From: Actinomycetota bacterium
Lineage (GTDB): Bacteria; Actinomycetota; Acidimicrobiia; Acidimicrobiales; Acidimicrobiaceae
Direction of reading: 5' to 3'
NCBI GenBank assembly: GCA_027318945.1
Contig: DAHVOF010000089.1
Coordinates: 1-20,298, forward strand
DNA length: 20,298 nucleotides
In this document: piece after piece, positions 1 to 7,476 of the stretch
How positions within the stretch are numbered: position 1 is the stretch's first letter
Layout: the number at the start of each line of letters is the position of its first letter
Position numbers and translations under genes: made by a program
Notes under the pieces: generated by a model
The model's database searches: none
Told to the model about the DNA's origin: nothing
Seen by the model: only the letters and a program-made list of their open reading frames with translations

Positions 1-1191
1 AGCCAGAACGAGGGCCAGGGGTGTAGCAACCCTGGCGTCAAGATCCCTGGCCGATCCCGTGACCTCGATCTTCACCGGGAAGTTGGGCATTATGGATTCC
101 TCAGCGAGCTTCACGATAGCGGAAACTATCTCAGGAAAAGAGACCTGGTCACCAATTTCCCTGGAAAGTATTTCGTGAACGACGGCGATGGAGCGTATCC
201 TGCGCTCGGCCTCTTTGAGGGCATCCTGGCCCTGAGACGGCCCGACACGCCGTGCCTGAAGACGCAGCAGGGAAGAGATCGTCTGGAGATTGTTCTTGAC
301 TCTGTGGTGCACCTCGCGGATCGTGGCATCTTTACTCAAAAGCATGCGATCGCGACGACGCAGCTCTGAGATGTCTCGCATCAGAACGAGTGCTCCCGTC
401 ACCTCTCCCTGGTCCAGCAACGGGATGGCGTGCATCATGAGCGTCACATCCGCCCGCTGCTCAATCTCCTCTATCACGGGCCTGTGAGTTGCATAAGCCC
501 TATCCGGCGCCGAGAACTGAAGTCCCGACTCCCCGAAAAGGTCTCCCTTCTTGATCAGATGAAGACCAAGGCGGTGCATGGCGCTGGCGGCATTAGGCGA
601 CATGAACAGGATGCGCTTCTCGCCGTCGAGCACAAGGACGCCATCGCCAACCCTTGGCGCCTCCTCGATGTCGGTGCTCTCAAAGGGAAACTCCCCGTCT
701 GAGATCATCTTTGCAAACTGCTCGAACAACCGTATGTACGTCCGCTCGAGCTCCCCATGCACCAGCCTCGCGCTCGTAATATGGCGCCTGTCGATTATCG
801 CTATCACTTTGCCATCGCGGCGCACGGGAATGCACTGAGAAACGATCCACTCGCCCCCATCCGGACTGATCGATTCCCGGAAAACAAGCATCTCTGACTG
901 ATATCCCTGGGCCACGAAGGAGACCTCGTCAGCACTTCCATTGGTGCCGACGAGATCGTCCGGTATCGACGTCTGCGCCGTGGCCGGCCTGACCTGCGCG
1001 AGGATAATGAACTCTTGAGAGTGATTCCCATCCTCATCGGATTGCGCACTTTTCAGTAGCGGCGCGTAAAGAACAAGATCCGAAAAGCAGAGATCCGCCA
1101 GCATCCCCCAGGAACTGGTTAGACGCTGCAGATGGTCTATATCGGCATCGTCAAGAACTGCCCTCTTAGCGAGCAGGCTAAAAGTCGACAT
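1..1191 (-). CDS. pdtaS: PdtaS-like cytosolic sensor histidine kinase (3' end cut by window edge)
   Basis: The frame is open from an ATG at 1191 to base 1 (397 codons, no stop), so the C-terminus lies outside the window. Residues about 1-150 look like the N-terminal GAF-type sensor of PdtaS (opening MSTFSLLAKRAVL, then SSWGMLADLCFSDLVLY). Residues about 175-275 form a PAS-like domain (VGDGVLVLDGEKRILFMSPNA). Residues 290-315 carry the HisKA_2 dimerisation/phosphoacceptor box EVHHRVKNNLQTISSLLRLQ with His295/His296. The ATP-binding N and G boxes should follow beyond base 1. There is no signal peptide or membrane segment, which fits a soluble kinase. In mycobacteria PdtaS phosphorylates PdtaR, an ANTAR-domain RNA-binding antiterminator; no such partner is visible here. 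A purine-rich GGTGGGGGA lies just before the ATG. It is the last gene of the 4521-to-1 minus-strand run, 35 bp after the PHP gene. Family assignment is firm; the stimulus is unknown. Confidence 0.9.
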   Translation of the reverse strand, partial: MSTFSLLAKRAVLDDADIDHLQRLTSSWGMLADLCFSDLVLYAPLLKSAQSDEDGNHSQEFIILAQVRPATAQTSIPDDLVGTNGSADEVSFVAQGYQSEMLVFRESISPDGGEWIVSQCIPVRRDGKVIAIIDRRHITSARLVHGELERTYIRLFEQFAKMISDGEFPFESTDIEEAPRVGDGVLVLDGEKRILFMSPNAASAMHRLGLHLIKKGDLFGESGLQFSAPDRAYATHRPVIEEIEQRADVTLMMHAIPLLDQGEVTGALVLMRDISELRRRDRMLLSKDATIREVHHRVKNNLQTISSLLRLQARRVGPSQGQDALKEAERRIRSIAVVHEILSREIGDQVSFPEIVSAIVKLAEESIMPNFPVKIEVTGSARDLDARVATPLALVLA

Positions 1192-1226
1192 TCCCCCACC
1201 GAACCGTCAGCATTAGCGCCCCCTTG

Positions 1227-2123
1227 CTAGACCGCGACATCGTAGGGCTTCCTGCCCTTGAATCCGCGAAGCCGCACGTATCCAACCGAGCTTACATACG
1301 ACTTGATATCATCCGCCCTGAATGCCACGTCTGCCAGCCCGTGAGCATCGGATGCTGTCGTGATCGGAATCCCGTATTCGAAAAACTTTCTGAGCAGATA
1401 AGGCGCAGGATATGCCTCGCGGACCGGCTTGCGCCATCCAGCCGATGAAACCTCCGCGGCTATTCCAGAGTTTCGCGCAGCCTCCGCCATGCGATCGTAG
1501 AACTCTTCAGGAACCTTCGGAAAGTGGCCGGCCACCTTTATCAGATCCGGATGTGCCAGGACATCGACAGCACCCGAGTCGGCAAGCTCTTCTAGAGCGC
1601 GTGTGTAATCTCGCCACGCGTTCTCGATGCCGAACGCATCCCACTCCGCCATTATCACAGGATCGGAAACGTGGTCGAACGGCCATGCCCCGAGCCAGTG
1701 CACCGATCCAAGCAGAACATCAAAGGGATATCCCCCAAGGAACTCTGAGACCTCGTGCATCCGTTCCGGATAGTAGTCAACCTCCATCCCCAGCACTACC
1801 GGAAGACCGGCGGCTTTTGCCGCCAAGGCAACCTCCACGTAGGTATCGAGATCGGCCCTGGCATGATCCGCCCAGTATTCTTCCATGATCGTCCTCACCT
1901 TGGTGTCAGGGTATTTCTTGAAACACCCTCCTAGGAAGCGATCGACTTGCACGAACCGAAATAGGTGCTCGGTTATCGCGATCTCATTGATGCCGTTCTT
2001 GGCGGCCATTTCGCAGTATTCGTTCAGCTGATCAAGTGTTGGAGCGGTGTCACGCTGCCCATGCGGCCAGAGATGAAGATGATAGTCAAGCACGATTACA
2101 TCGTAGGGGCTTCGCCGTTCCAT
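1227..2123 (-). CDS. PHP-domain metal-dependent phosphoesterase (histidinol-phosphatase-like)
   Basis: This 298-residue protein carries the full PHP metal-ligand pattern. H15/H17 are in DYHLHLWPHG, E52-H53 in TEHLF, E114 in GMEVDYY, H142 in SVHWL, H201 in AHPDLIK, and D259/H261 in ASDAHG. PHP enzymes are cytoplasmic, metal-dependent phosphoesterases. The HisK branch dephosphorylates histidinol phosphate, and this protein resembles that branch, but no his genes are nearby, so the substrate is open. The ATG at 2123 overlaps the upstream ATPase gene by 28 bp and has no clear SD. An in-frame GTG at 2093, just after that gene's TAA, would start the protein as MLDYHLHLWPHG, close to where related proteins begin, and is a serious alternative. 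It sits between the Get3-like ATPases and the PdtaS-like kinase, probably co-transcribed. Confidence 0.85.
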   Translation of the reverse strand: MERRSPYDVIVLDYHLHLWPHGQRDTAPTLDQLNEYCEMAAKNGINEIAITEHLFRFVQVDRFLGGCFKKYPDTKVRTIMEEYWADHARADLDTYVEVALAAKAAGLPVVLGMEVDYYPERMHEVSEFLGGYPFDVLLGSVHWLGAWPFDHVSDPVIMAEWDAFGIENAWRDYTRALEELADSGAVDVLAHPDLIKVAGHFPKVPEEFYDRMAEAARNSGIAAEVSSAGWRKPVREAYPAPYLLRKFFEYGIPITTASDAHGLADVAFRADDIKSYVSSVGYVRLRGFKGRKPYDVAV

Positions 2124-3307
2124 GCAATATAGCCAGCTACTTTCCCCAGAGAATTCAGATCCGAAACGTCGAAATTCAGGTGCGGTACCATAGTAACCAG
2201 CTCGTCATCGACGGGGAGCTTGGATATTTCCTCTCCTTCCTCCATTGCCACGCCTGAAAAGTTCAAAAAGCTGTCCGCAACCTCTAGCAGAACCCTTTCG
2301 GCCAGCGCCTCCAGCCTGGCAGGCGAGGACTTGTTCCCCTTTACGAAGGCCAGGGATGACCCCTTCTGCAAGAACTCCTTGGCAAGGGTCTCGTACCTGT
2401 CCTGGATCTTGTTAGCAAGAAGAATCGCGGCGGGATCTCGAAAATATTGGGGTAGCGCCCTGTTAATGACCATCTGGCCCAAGTGCAGGTGTCGCGTTTC
2501 CAATGCCGAAGCAAAGTACTCCGCTTCGGTCATAGGAACCGGCTCGGGCGAAGCGACTACAACGAACGAGGTGGCGGCATTTCCCAAGATTCCCGCCACC
2601 GACTTGGCCCTCTCGACAAATCCGGCATACATCGATTCGAAAAGCAAGAAGAACTCCGCTACATCGGAAAGAAACTGCGCGCCGAGAATCTTATCCGCCA
2701 CTTGGTAAAATGGCTTGAACATCCCCATCAAAAGCCTGTTCCTCGCAGGGATGGTCAGCCATTTGAGCAACCTGGAGGAGAAAAAATCGGCCATCTTGCT
2801 CGGAGCGTCCAAGAAGTCGATCGCATGCCGCGAAGGAGGGGTGTCGACGACTATGAGATCGTACTGGTTGGATCTGTAAATCTCGTATAGCGTTTCCATC
2901 GCGATGTAATCGTGACTCTGCACGAATCGTGAAGAGATGTTTTTGTAAATCGGATTGGCGAAAATCTTCTGCCTCGTCGCAACGTCGGGTGCGTGACGAT
3001 TCACGAGCTCATCCCACGAGCTCTTCGCATCCAGCATCGCCACGTAGAGCCCTCCCTCCACCTTATGGCCGACCGCTTTTTCGAGGTCCGAGGGAGAGAC
3101 CCTCGATCCCTTTGAACTCAAACCTGAAAGACCCAGGGCGTCAGCGAGGCGCCTAGCCGGATCAACCGTGATGACAAGCACTTTCTTGCCCGCAAGATCG
3201 GCGGCGGCAAGGCCGAGGGCCGCAGCGATCGTTGTCTTTCCAACGCCGCCGGCCCCCGCGACAATGATGATCTTCGACTCTTCGAGAAGCTCGCCAAGTC
3301 CCGTCAC
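2096..3307 (-). CDS. ArsA/Get3-like ATPase, subunit B type (Rv3680-like)
   Basis: A 403-residue P-loop ATPase of the SIMIBI/ArsA-Get3 class. The Walker A is GAGGVGKTT (residues 18-26), followed by VITVDPARRLADALG and the switch-like VVDTPPSRHAIDFLDAP. ArsA and Get3 act as nucleotide-gated dimers; the mycobacterial pair Rv3679/Rv3680 has been described as Get3-like and linked to glycerol metabolism (recalled, not checked). The signature lysine usual at the second Walker A position (GKGGVGKT) is alanine here, unlike in the neighbouring paralogue. It starts with GTG at 3307, and the bases GTGA are shared with the TGA of the upstream gene, implying translational coupling. I see no arsenite-binding cysteine cluster, so arsenic transport is unlikely. 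Cytosolic, probably a heterodimer with its neighbour (inference). Confidence 0.87.
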   Translation of the reverse strand: MTGLGELLEESKIIIVAGAGGVGKTTIAAALGLAAADLAGKKVLVITVDPARRLADALGLSGLSSKGSRVSPSDLEKAVGHKVEGGLYVAMLDAKSSWDELVNRHAPDVATRQKIFANPIYKNISSRFVQSHDYIAMETLYEIYRSNQYDLIVVDTPPSRHAIDFLDAPSKMADFFSSRLLKWLTIPARNRLLMGMFKPFYQVADKILGAQFLSDVAEFFLLFESMYAGFVERAKSVAGILGNAATSFVVVASPEPVPMTEAEYFASALETRHLHLGQMVINRALPQYFRDPAAILLANKIQDRYETLAKEFLQKGSSLAFVKGNKSSPARLEALAERVLLEVADSFLNFSGVAMEEGEEISKLPVDDELVTMVPHLNFDVSDLNSLGKVAGYIAWNGEAPTM

Positions 3308-4275
3308 AGGAGTTCATCCCACTCGGCGGAAAGCGCCTCGCTCAAATCTCGGACCAGCCTCATGCCAGAGCCAACCCGGAACATCAGCGGCAAGAGCGCT
3401 ATAGGCGTGCCGCCTGCGCTTGCGATCAATCTCTCAACATGAGGCGCGGCACATCGGCGCATTTCCAGGGCTGAGTTCGAACCCTTCATCAAAATGCCGA
3501 CATCGCTAGAGACGACCTTTTCAAGAATCTTGCAGGATTTGGGGTCTTGCATCGCAAGAAAAAACTCCTCTTCGGAGCGTGAAAACAACTCGGGCATGAC
3601 CTTATTGACAACTAGAGCGCCAAGATGAACGCTCGTTTCCACGTCAATTCGCTCAGCAAGCTCGAGCGCTTCGTTGATCGGGCTCTCAGCAGGGGTGGCC
3701 ACAACTATGACGGAAGTCTGCATCTCGTCGTAGAGGATGTCTTCCATCCAAGCCACCTGATCCTTCACCATCCCCAGGCGAACGAGCTCGGATATTCCTT
3801 TGGGCGAAGCCAGCTGTGAAACTATATGGCCGGTCGACGTGGCATCGACAAGTATCAGGTCCCATTTTGCCTCTCTGACTTCATAGCAAAGTTTTCCCAC
3901 GACCAGTATCTCGTGCACGCCGGGGGCGGCATTGGCAACGAAATCAAAAGTCCGAGCCAGAGGACCAAGCTTTGTCACAACCGGGAGGCGCAGGTAGATG
4001 CGCAAATACTCTCGGAGAGCCTCCTCGGTGTTCATCGCCATGCGCCAGAGATTCTCTCTCATCTGCACGGGCTCGAATCCGCTCGGCTCGCAATCAAGCA
4101 AGCGGGCTACGTCGCCTTTGGCGTCCACTTCGCAGATGAGGGTTCGCTTTCCAGCCTTGGAGGAGAGCAGACCAAGCGCTGCAGTGACCGACGACTTCCC
4201 AACCCCTCCTTTGCCGGTCACGAACACAAGGGATTGGTCGAGCAGACCATGAGATTTCGATCCAGTGCGGGGCAC
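3304..4275 (-). CDS. ArsA/Get3-like ATPase, subunit A type (Rv3679-like)
   Basis: A 323-residue ArsA/Get3-class ATPase. The deviant Walker A GKGGVGKSS (residues 21-29) keeps the signature lysine, and the switch region reads LILVDATSTGHIVSQLASP, close to the DTAPTGH-type motif of Get3/ArsA and to the Rv3679 branch. The start is the GTG at 4275; GGAGG lies 5 nt before it and includes bases of the preceding gene's TAG, so the SD overlaps the upstream stop. It ends in a 4-bp GTGA overlap with the second ATPase. It contains few cysteines and no membrane segment. Together with the DUF3107 gene upstream this reproduces an arrangement typical of Actinobacteria. The function in this organism is unknown; a client-protein or metabolite-sensing role is inference. 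Confidence 0.88.
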   Translation of the reverse strand: MPRTGSKSHGLLDQSLVFVTGKGGVGKSSVTAALGLLSSKAGKRTLICEVDAKGDVARLLDCEPSGFEPVQMRENLWRMAMNTEEALREYLRIYLRLPVVTKLGPLARTFDFVANAAPGVHEILVVGKLCYEVREAKWDLILVDATSTGHIVSQLASPKGISELVRLGMVKDQVAWMEDILYDEMQTSVIVVATPAESPINEALELAERIDVETSVHLGALVVNKVMPELFSRSEEEFFLAMQDPKSCKILEKVVSSDVGILMKGSNSALEMRRCAAPHVERLIASAGGTPIALLPLMFRVGSGMRLVRDLSEALSAEWDELL

Positions 4276-4284
4276 ACAGGCCTC

Positions 4285-4521
4285 CTACGGAGCTCCGAAA
4301 CCCACTCGCCGCTCTTCCTTTGTCGCGCCGACCTCCACATAGGACAGCTTCGCTGCAAACACGCCCATCTTGTGGCCTTTTTTGTCAGCGATCCAAATTA
4401 TCGGTGAGCCAGAAGAGATCGACGCTTCCAGCGACGTGATGAACTGCTCCTGAGTCGTTCCCTCCGGTAGTTCAAGATCAATTTCTCGTGGCGAATCTGA
4501 GATGCCTATGCGAATATCCAC
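4285..4521 (-). CDS. DUF3107 family small protein
   Basis: A 78-residue protein. It has the pattern of the actinobacterial DUF3107 family (mycobacterial TB9.4/Rv3208A-like): an N-terminal strand DIRIGISDSPREIDLELP, a central IIWIADKKGHKMGVFAAKLSYVEV and the C-terminal EERRVGFG signature. The start is a GTG at 4521 with a strong SD (GGAGG, 6 nt before). The stop is 9 bp before the ATPase A start, so the two are almost certainly co-transcribed. No enzyme motif or membrane segment is visible. The function of the family is not established; its position as first gene of the run suggests a link to the ATPase pair. Confidence 0.85.
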   Translation of the reverse strand: MDIRIGISDSPREIDLELPEGTTQEQFITSLEASISSGSPIIWIADKKGHKMGVFAAKLSYVEVGATKEERRVGFGAP

Positions 4522-4731
4522 AATCTGCCTCCGCTGCAGTTACCTGCACCTAAGCCTAACGGAAATTGAACGCAATTCGATGCTAGAAACACCCGCCGAC
4601 CATCGAGCCGGCTGGGCGCTATGTCCGATGCGCTCTGCCGGCAAGTGGAGCCAGCCACAGTCGCCGCGCGAACACCGCACAAAACCGATCCCAGCTGAAT
4701 TTGCTCATAACCCGCGTTCAGGCTTCGACCA
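4522..4731. other. Intergenic gap between mrp and the DUF3107 operon
   Basis: No credible gene is present. The right side is the 3' end of mrp, and no hairpin with a U-tract follows it. The promoter of the minus-strand DUF3107 run should lie here. The best candidate I can find on the minus strand is TTGCGT followed 16 nt later by TTAGGT, which is weak. A small inverted repeat TGCAG-TTAC-CTGCA occupies 4535-4548, just upstream of the SD, with no evident role. Confidence 0.4.
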
Positions 4732-5880
4732 TCAGCCCTTCACCTTTAGCTCAGAGCGGTATACCCGTGCCGGTCCCAAGGCCTCCACCGCGGATGCGAG
4801 CCCATCGTAGGCCCGAGACACGTCGGAATCCGGCTCGCCCGCAGTCACCGGTACCCCATCGTCACCACCAGATCTGATCTCGGGAACCAAAGGAATCTGC
4901 GCGAGAAGCGGAACACCAAGCTCATCGGCGAGCACCTTGCCGCCGCCTTCCCCAAACAGCATGTACTTTTTGCCGTCATCCCCGACAAACCACGACATGT
5001 TTTCGATGACGCCGCGAAGCGGCAGCTTCAGCTGGCGCGCAGCATAGGCGCTGCGCTGTGCCACGCGCTGCGCAGCTGGCTGCGGAGTGGTGACCACAAG
5101 TATCTCTGATTTGGGCAGATATTGTCCCATCGACAACGCGACATCACCGGTTCCCGGAGGCATGTCAAGTAGCAGGAAATCAAGGTCGCCCCAATACACG
5201 TCCACAAGGAACTGCTCCAGCGCCTTGTGGAGCATCGGCCCTCTCCATATGACGGGTGTTTCGTCGGTTACAAAAAACCCGACTGAGATGCATCTCACGC
5301 CATACGCCACCGGCGGAAGCATCAGATCATCTATAAGGAGCGGGTTTCGTGTAATCCCAAGCATCCTGGGTACCGAAAAGCCATAGACGTCTGCATCCAG
5401 GATTCCTACCTCGTAGCCCTTTTTTGCCAGCGCGATCGCCAAATTCACAGTGGTTGAAGACTTTCCGACTCCCCCTTTCCCGGATGATATTCCAACCACA
5501 CGCGTCTTTGAGCCCGCCTCCATGAACTGGTTTGCGCGGCCCTGCTCGTGACCGATGGGATTCGCAACTGCGCGCGCCTCAGCATCGGTTGGAGGCTGGA
5601 TCAGATTGCGCAGGCGCTTCATCTCCTGATCATTAATTCCCCGCAGCTCGACGTCCACCTTTTTCGCAAGATTCGCCGCTGCAAGCGCCTCTGTGGCCGC
5701 TGTCTTGAAAGCATCCTCGTAAGGAAGCGGATCGGCGATGACGCCAATGGGAACCACAAGCTTGCCTCCCCAGGCGTTGATAGGCTCGCCCACCAGGCCA
5801 AGATCAACGATGGGCCTCCTGATTTCAGGTTCCAACACGCCTTTCAGCGCCTCTTCAACCTGCTCTTTACTAACTGTCAC
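4732..5880 (-). CDS. mrp: Mrp/ApbC/NBP35-type P-loop ATPase (iron-sulfur carrier family)
   Basis: A 382-residue protein from a GTG at 5880. This start is chosen because GGAGG lies 6 nt upstream and gives the normal family N-terminus (TVSKEQVEEALKGVLEPEI); an upstream ATG at 5910 is in frame but has no SD. Residues about 3-95 form a MIP18/DUF59-like domain. The ATPase domain follows with the deviant Walker A SSGKGGVGKSS (near residue 134), VGILDADVYGFSVPRMLG and LLLDMPPGTGD. Family members bind and transfer Fe-S clusters in the cytoplasm. The CXXC usually found after VIENMS is absent: the segment reads MSWFVGDDGKKYMLFGEGG, and GVRCISV holds the only cysteine I see. Cluster binding by the classical site is therefore doubtful. 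Divergent from a SufR-like regulator gene. Confidence 0.92.
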   Translation of the reverse strand: MTVSKEQVEEALKGVLEPEIRRPIVDLGLVGEPINAWGGKLVVPIGVIADPLPYEDAFKTAATEALAAANLAKKVDVELRGINDQEMKRLRNLIQPPTDAEARAVANPIGHEQGRANQFMEAGSKTRVVGISSGKGGVGKSSTTVNLAIALAKKGYEVGILDADVYGFSVPRMLGITRNPLLIDDLMLPPVAYGVRCISVGFFVTDETPVIWRGPMLHKALEQFLVDVYWGDLDFLLLDMPPGTGDVALSMGQYLPKSEILVVTTPQPAAQRVAQRSAYAARQLKLPLRGVIENMSWFVGDDGKKYMLFGEGGGKVLADELGVPLLAQIPLVPEIRSGGDDGVPVTAGEPDSDVSRAYDGLASAVEALGPARVYRSELKVKG

Positions 5881-5969
5881 CGCATACCTCCAACGAGCCT
5901 TTGGAACCATTACCCACGCCGAAGAGCAAAGGCCTGATTAAATTCTCCTACCGCTATAGAATAAATGTT
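5881..5969. promoter_or_regulatory. Divergent promoter region between mrp and the SufR-like regulator
   Basis: On the plus strand TAGAAT at 5957-5962 is a 5/6 match to a -10 box and would place transcription start at about 5969-5970, exactly at the proposed regulator ATG (leaderless). On the minus strand TTTAAT at 5942-5937 is a 5/6 -10 box for mrp, giving a leader of about 50 nt. The -35 boxes are weak on both sides. The two promoters overlap, so one bound protein could block both. A perfect palindrome TATGC-G-GCATA lies at 5969-5979, at the predicted regulator start. All promoter calls are by eye. Confidence 0.45.
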
Positions 5970-6797
5970 ATGCGGCATAGTGAATCCGTTACAACCTCAA
6001 GCATCCAAAATCCGCGAATTGATGATGTCGCTAAACGCGTCACGATAACACAAGTGCGCGATGAGAGCCTATTCGAGATCCTTCCTTCAGCCACGCACAG
6101 CCTCTCGGATGACGAGTTTTCGGCAACGGTTGGCGAGATCGTTTCCGCCTTCGGCGATCCGACCAGGCGCAGTATCTACCTTTATTCACGAGAATCAAAC
6201 GGAGTAACCGCCTCGGAGGTTGCTTCCAGGTTCAGACTCCATCCAAATGTGGCTAGGCACCATCTTGACAAACTTGCAGCGGGCGGGTACCTCGACGTCT
6301 TCGTCGATCGCAAGATCACCAGTGGAGCGGGAAGGCCTTCGAAGAAATACAAGGGCTCGACGAACCTGCGCGCTGCGGAGACGGCAAGCCACGCAGACGA
6401 CCTGCTTTCGTTCCTGCTCATGGGCGCCCTCGAACGGCTGAACGATGAGGAGATCGAATGCATGGCAAATGACGTGGGCGAAAAATACGGCCGCCTTCTT
6501 GCTTCGGAAATGAAGCCCTTCGACAGCCAGCTCTCGCTTCACCAAGCCATGCGGGCCATCGCCGACGCCCTCACAGCTCATGGGTTCGCAGCGAGATCGG
6601 AACCATCGCCGTCAAGCCAGGACACGGTTGTGGCCGAGTGCTGCCCCTTCGGTTCGGTTGCGACCACGCACCCTGTTTTGTGCGCCGTGGATCGTGGCAT
6701 AGTAAGGGGCATGCTGACAACGCTTTATGGAGCGCCGGTGCCGATCACGATGTCATCGAGAGCGCGTGGAGACAAAAACTGCGCCGTAACTGTCTGA
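5970..6797 (+). CDS. SufR-like winged-helix transcriptional regulator with C-terminal cysteines
   Basis: From the ATG at 5970 this is 275 residues. Residues about 50-113 form an ArsR/DeoR-like winged helix: FGDPTRRSIYLYSRE, then VTASEVASRFRLHPNVARHHLDKL, then a wing with SGAGRPSKKYK. The C-terminal part holds cysteines C224/C225 (AECCPFGSV), C238 (HPVLCAVDRG) and C271 (GDKNCAVTV). This spacing and context match the cluster-binding region of SufR-type Fe-S regulators, where a cluster controls DNA binding. The start is uncertain: no SD precedes 5970, which would fit a leaderless mRNA. An in-frame ATG at 5901 would leave only 20 bp to mrp, and a GTG at 6054 is also possible. The first 40 or so residues look unstructured. 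The likely target is the overlapping mrp promoter (inference). It meets the Mo-protein gene tail to tail. Confidence 0.8.
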   Translation: MRHSESVTTSSIQNPRIDDVAKRVTITQVRDESLFEILPSATHSLSDDEFSATVGEIVSAFGDPTRRSIYLYSRESNGVTASEVASRFRLHPNVARHHLDKLAAGGYLDVFVDRKITSGAGRPSKKYKGSTNLRAAETASHADDLLSFLLMGALERLNDEEIECMANDVGEKYGRLLASEMKPFDSQLSLHQAMRAIADALTAHGFAARSEPSPSSQDTVVAECCPFGSVATTHPVLCAVDRGIVRGMLTTLYGAPVPITMSSRARGDKNCAVTV

Positions 6798-6825
6798 AAC
6801 GCCGGCCCGCAAGCAGCTCCATCTC

Positions 6826-7443
6826 TTAGTCGTCCCAGTACCTTTGCTCTTTCCACGGATCTCCGTACATGTGGTAGCCGTTCTGCTCCCAAAACCCCGG
6901 CCTGTCGCCGGCCATGAACTCGATGCCTCGCAGCCACTTCGCGGACTTCCAGAAGTAAAGCCTGGGCACCAAAAATCTCAGTGGATAGCCATGATCCGGC
7001 TCGAGAGGCTTCCCGTCGTATTCGTATGCCAGGAGGGCGGCATTTTCGCCGAGAAGGTCTGACAGTGCGAGATTGGCCGTAAAGCCGTACTCTGAATGGC
7101 ACATCATATGGGTAGCACTCGAATCCGGCTCTGCGATCTCGCATATCGTGGAAAATGAAATCCCTTTCCAGACCGTGTCAAACTTCGACCACTTCGTGAC
7201 GCAATGGATATCGGCCTTGATCTCAACGGATGGCAGGGACTGGATTTCGTGCCACGTCAATACCGCAGGATTTCCGACAAGTCCGGTTATCGAGAAGCTC
7301 CATTGCGACAAGTCCCTGTACTGAGGCACTGTGCCTGCATGAAGGACTGGAAATCGCTCTGTGTGGTACTGGCCGGGCGGAAGGCGATTCGGGTCTATGC
7401 CCATCATGGCAAGCTGTTCTCTGTTGCGCTCAAAAAATCTCAT
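6826..7443 (-). CDS. Sulfite-oxidase-like molybdopterin oxidoreductase
   Basis: From the ATG at 7443 this is 205 residues, the usual size of the short actinobacterial sulfite-oxidase-like proteins that contain only the Mo-cofactor domain. Recognisable segments are WSFSITGLVGNP, the loop ADIHCVTKWSKFDTVWKG with C81 as the expected Mo-ligating cysteine, HSEYGFTANL, YEYDGKPLEPDHGYPLRFLVP and the C-terminal KSAKWLRGIEF. There is no signal peptide, no haem or cytochrome b5 domain and no C-terminal dimerisation domain, so a cytoplasmic enzyme of unknown substrate is most likely. A TTG at 7458 is an alternative start. It follows ccmH by 33 bp and may share its transcript. Its stop is 28 bp from the convergent regulator gene, and no clear terminator lies between them. 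Confidence 0.87.
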   Translation of the reverse strand: MRFFERNREQLAMMGIDPNRLPPGQYHTERFPVLHAGTVPQYRDLSQWSFSITGLVGNPAVLTWHEIQSLPSVEIKADIHCVTKWSKFDTVWKGISFSTICEIAEPDSSATHMMCHSEYGFTANLALSDLLGENAALLAYEYDGKPLEPDHGYPLRFLVPRLYFWKSAKWLRGIEFMAGDRPGFWEQNGYHMYGDPWKEQRYWDD

Positions 7444-7476
7444 GTCAAATTCTACCAATGCCCCGCAGCTAGTTGG

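Noticed and set aside
1412..1888. Plus-strand 158-codon ORF antisense to the PHP gene
   Set aside because: Proline/arginine-rich shadow of a gene with complete PHP motifs on the other strand; no start signals of its own.
3304..4275. Arsenite pump ATPase (arsA of an ars operon)
   Set aside because: No arsenite-binding cysteine cluster, no arsB/arsD/arsR nearby, and the DUF3107 neighbour points to the actinobacterial Get3-like pair instead.
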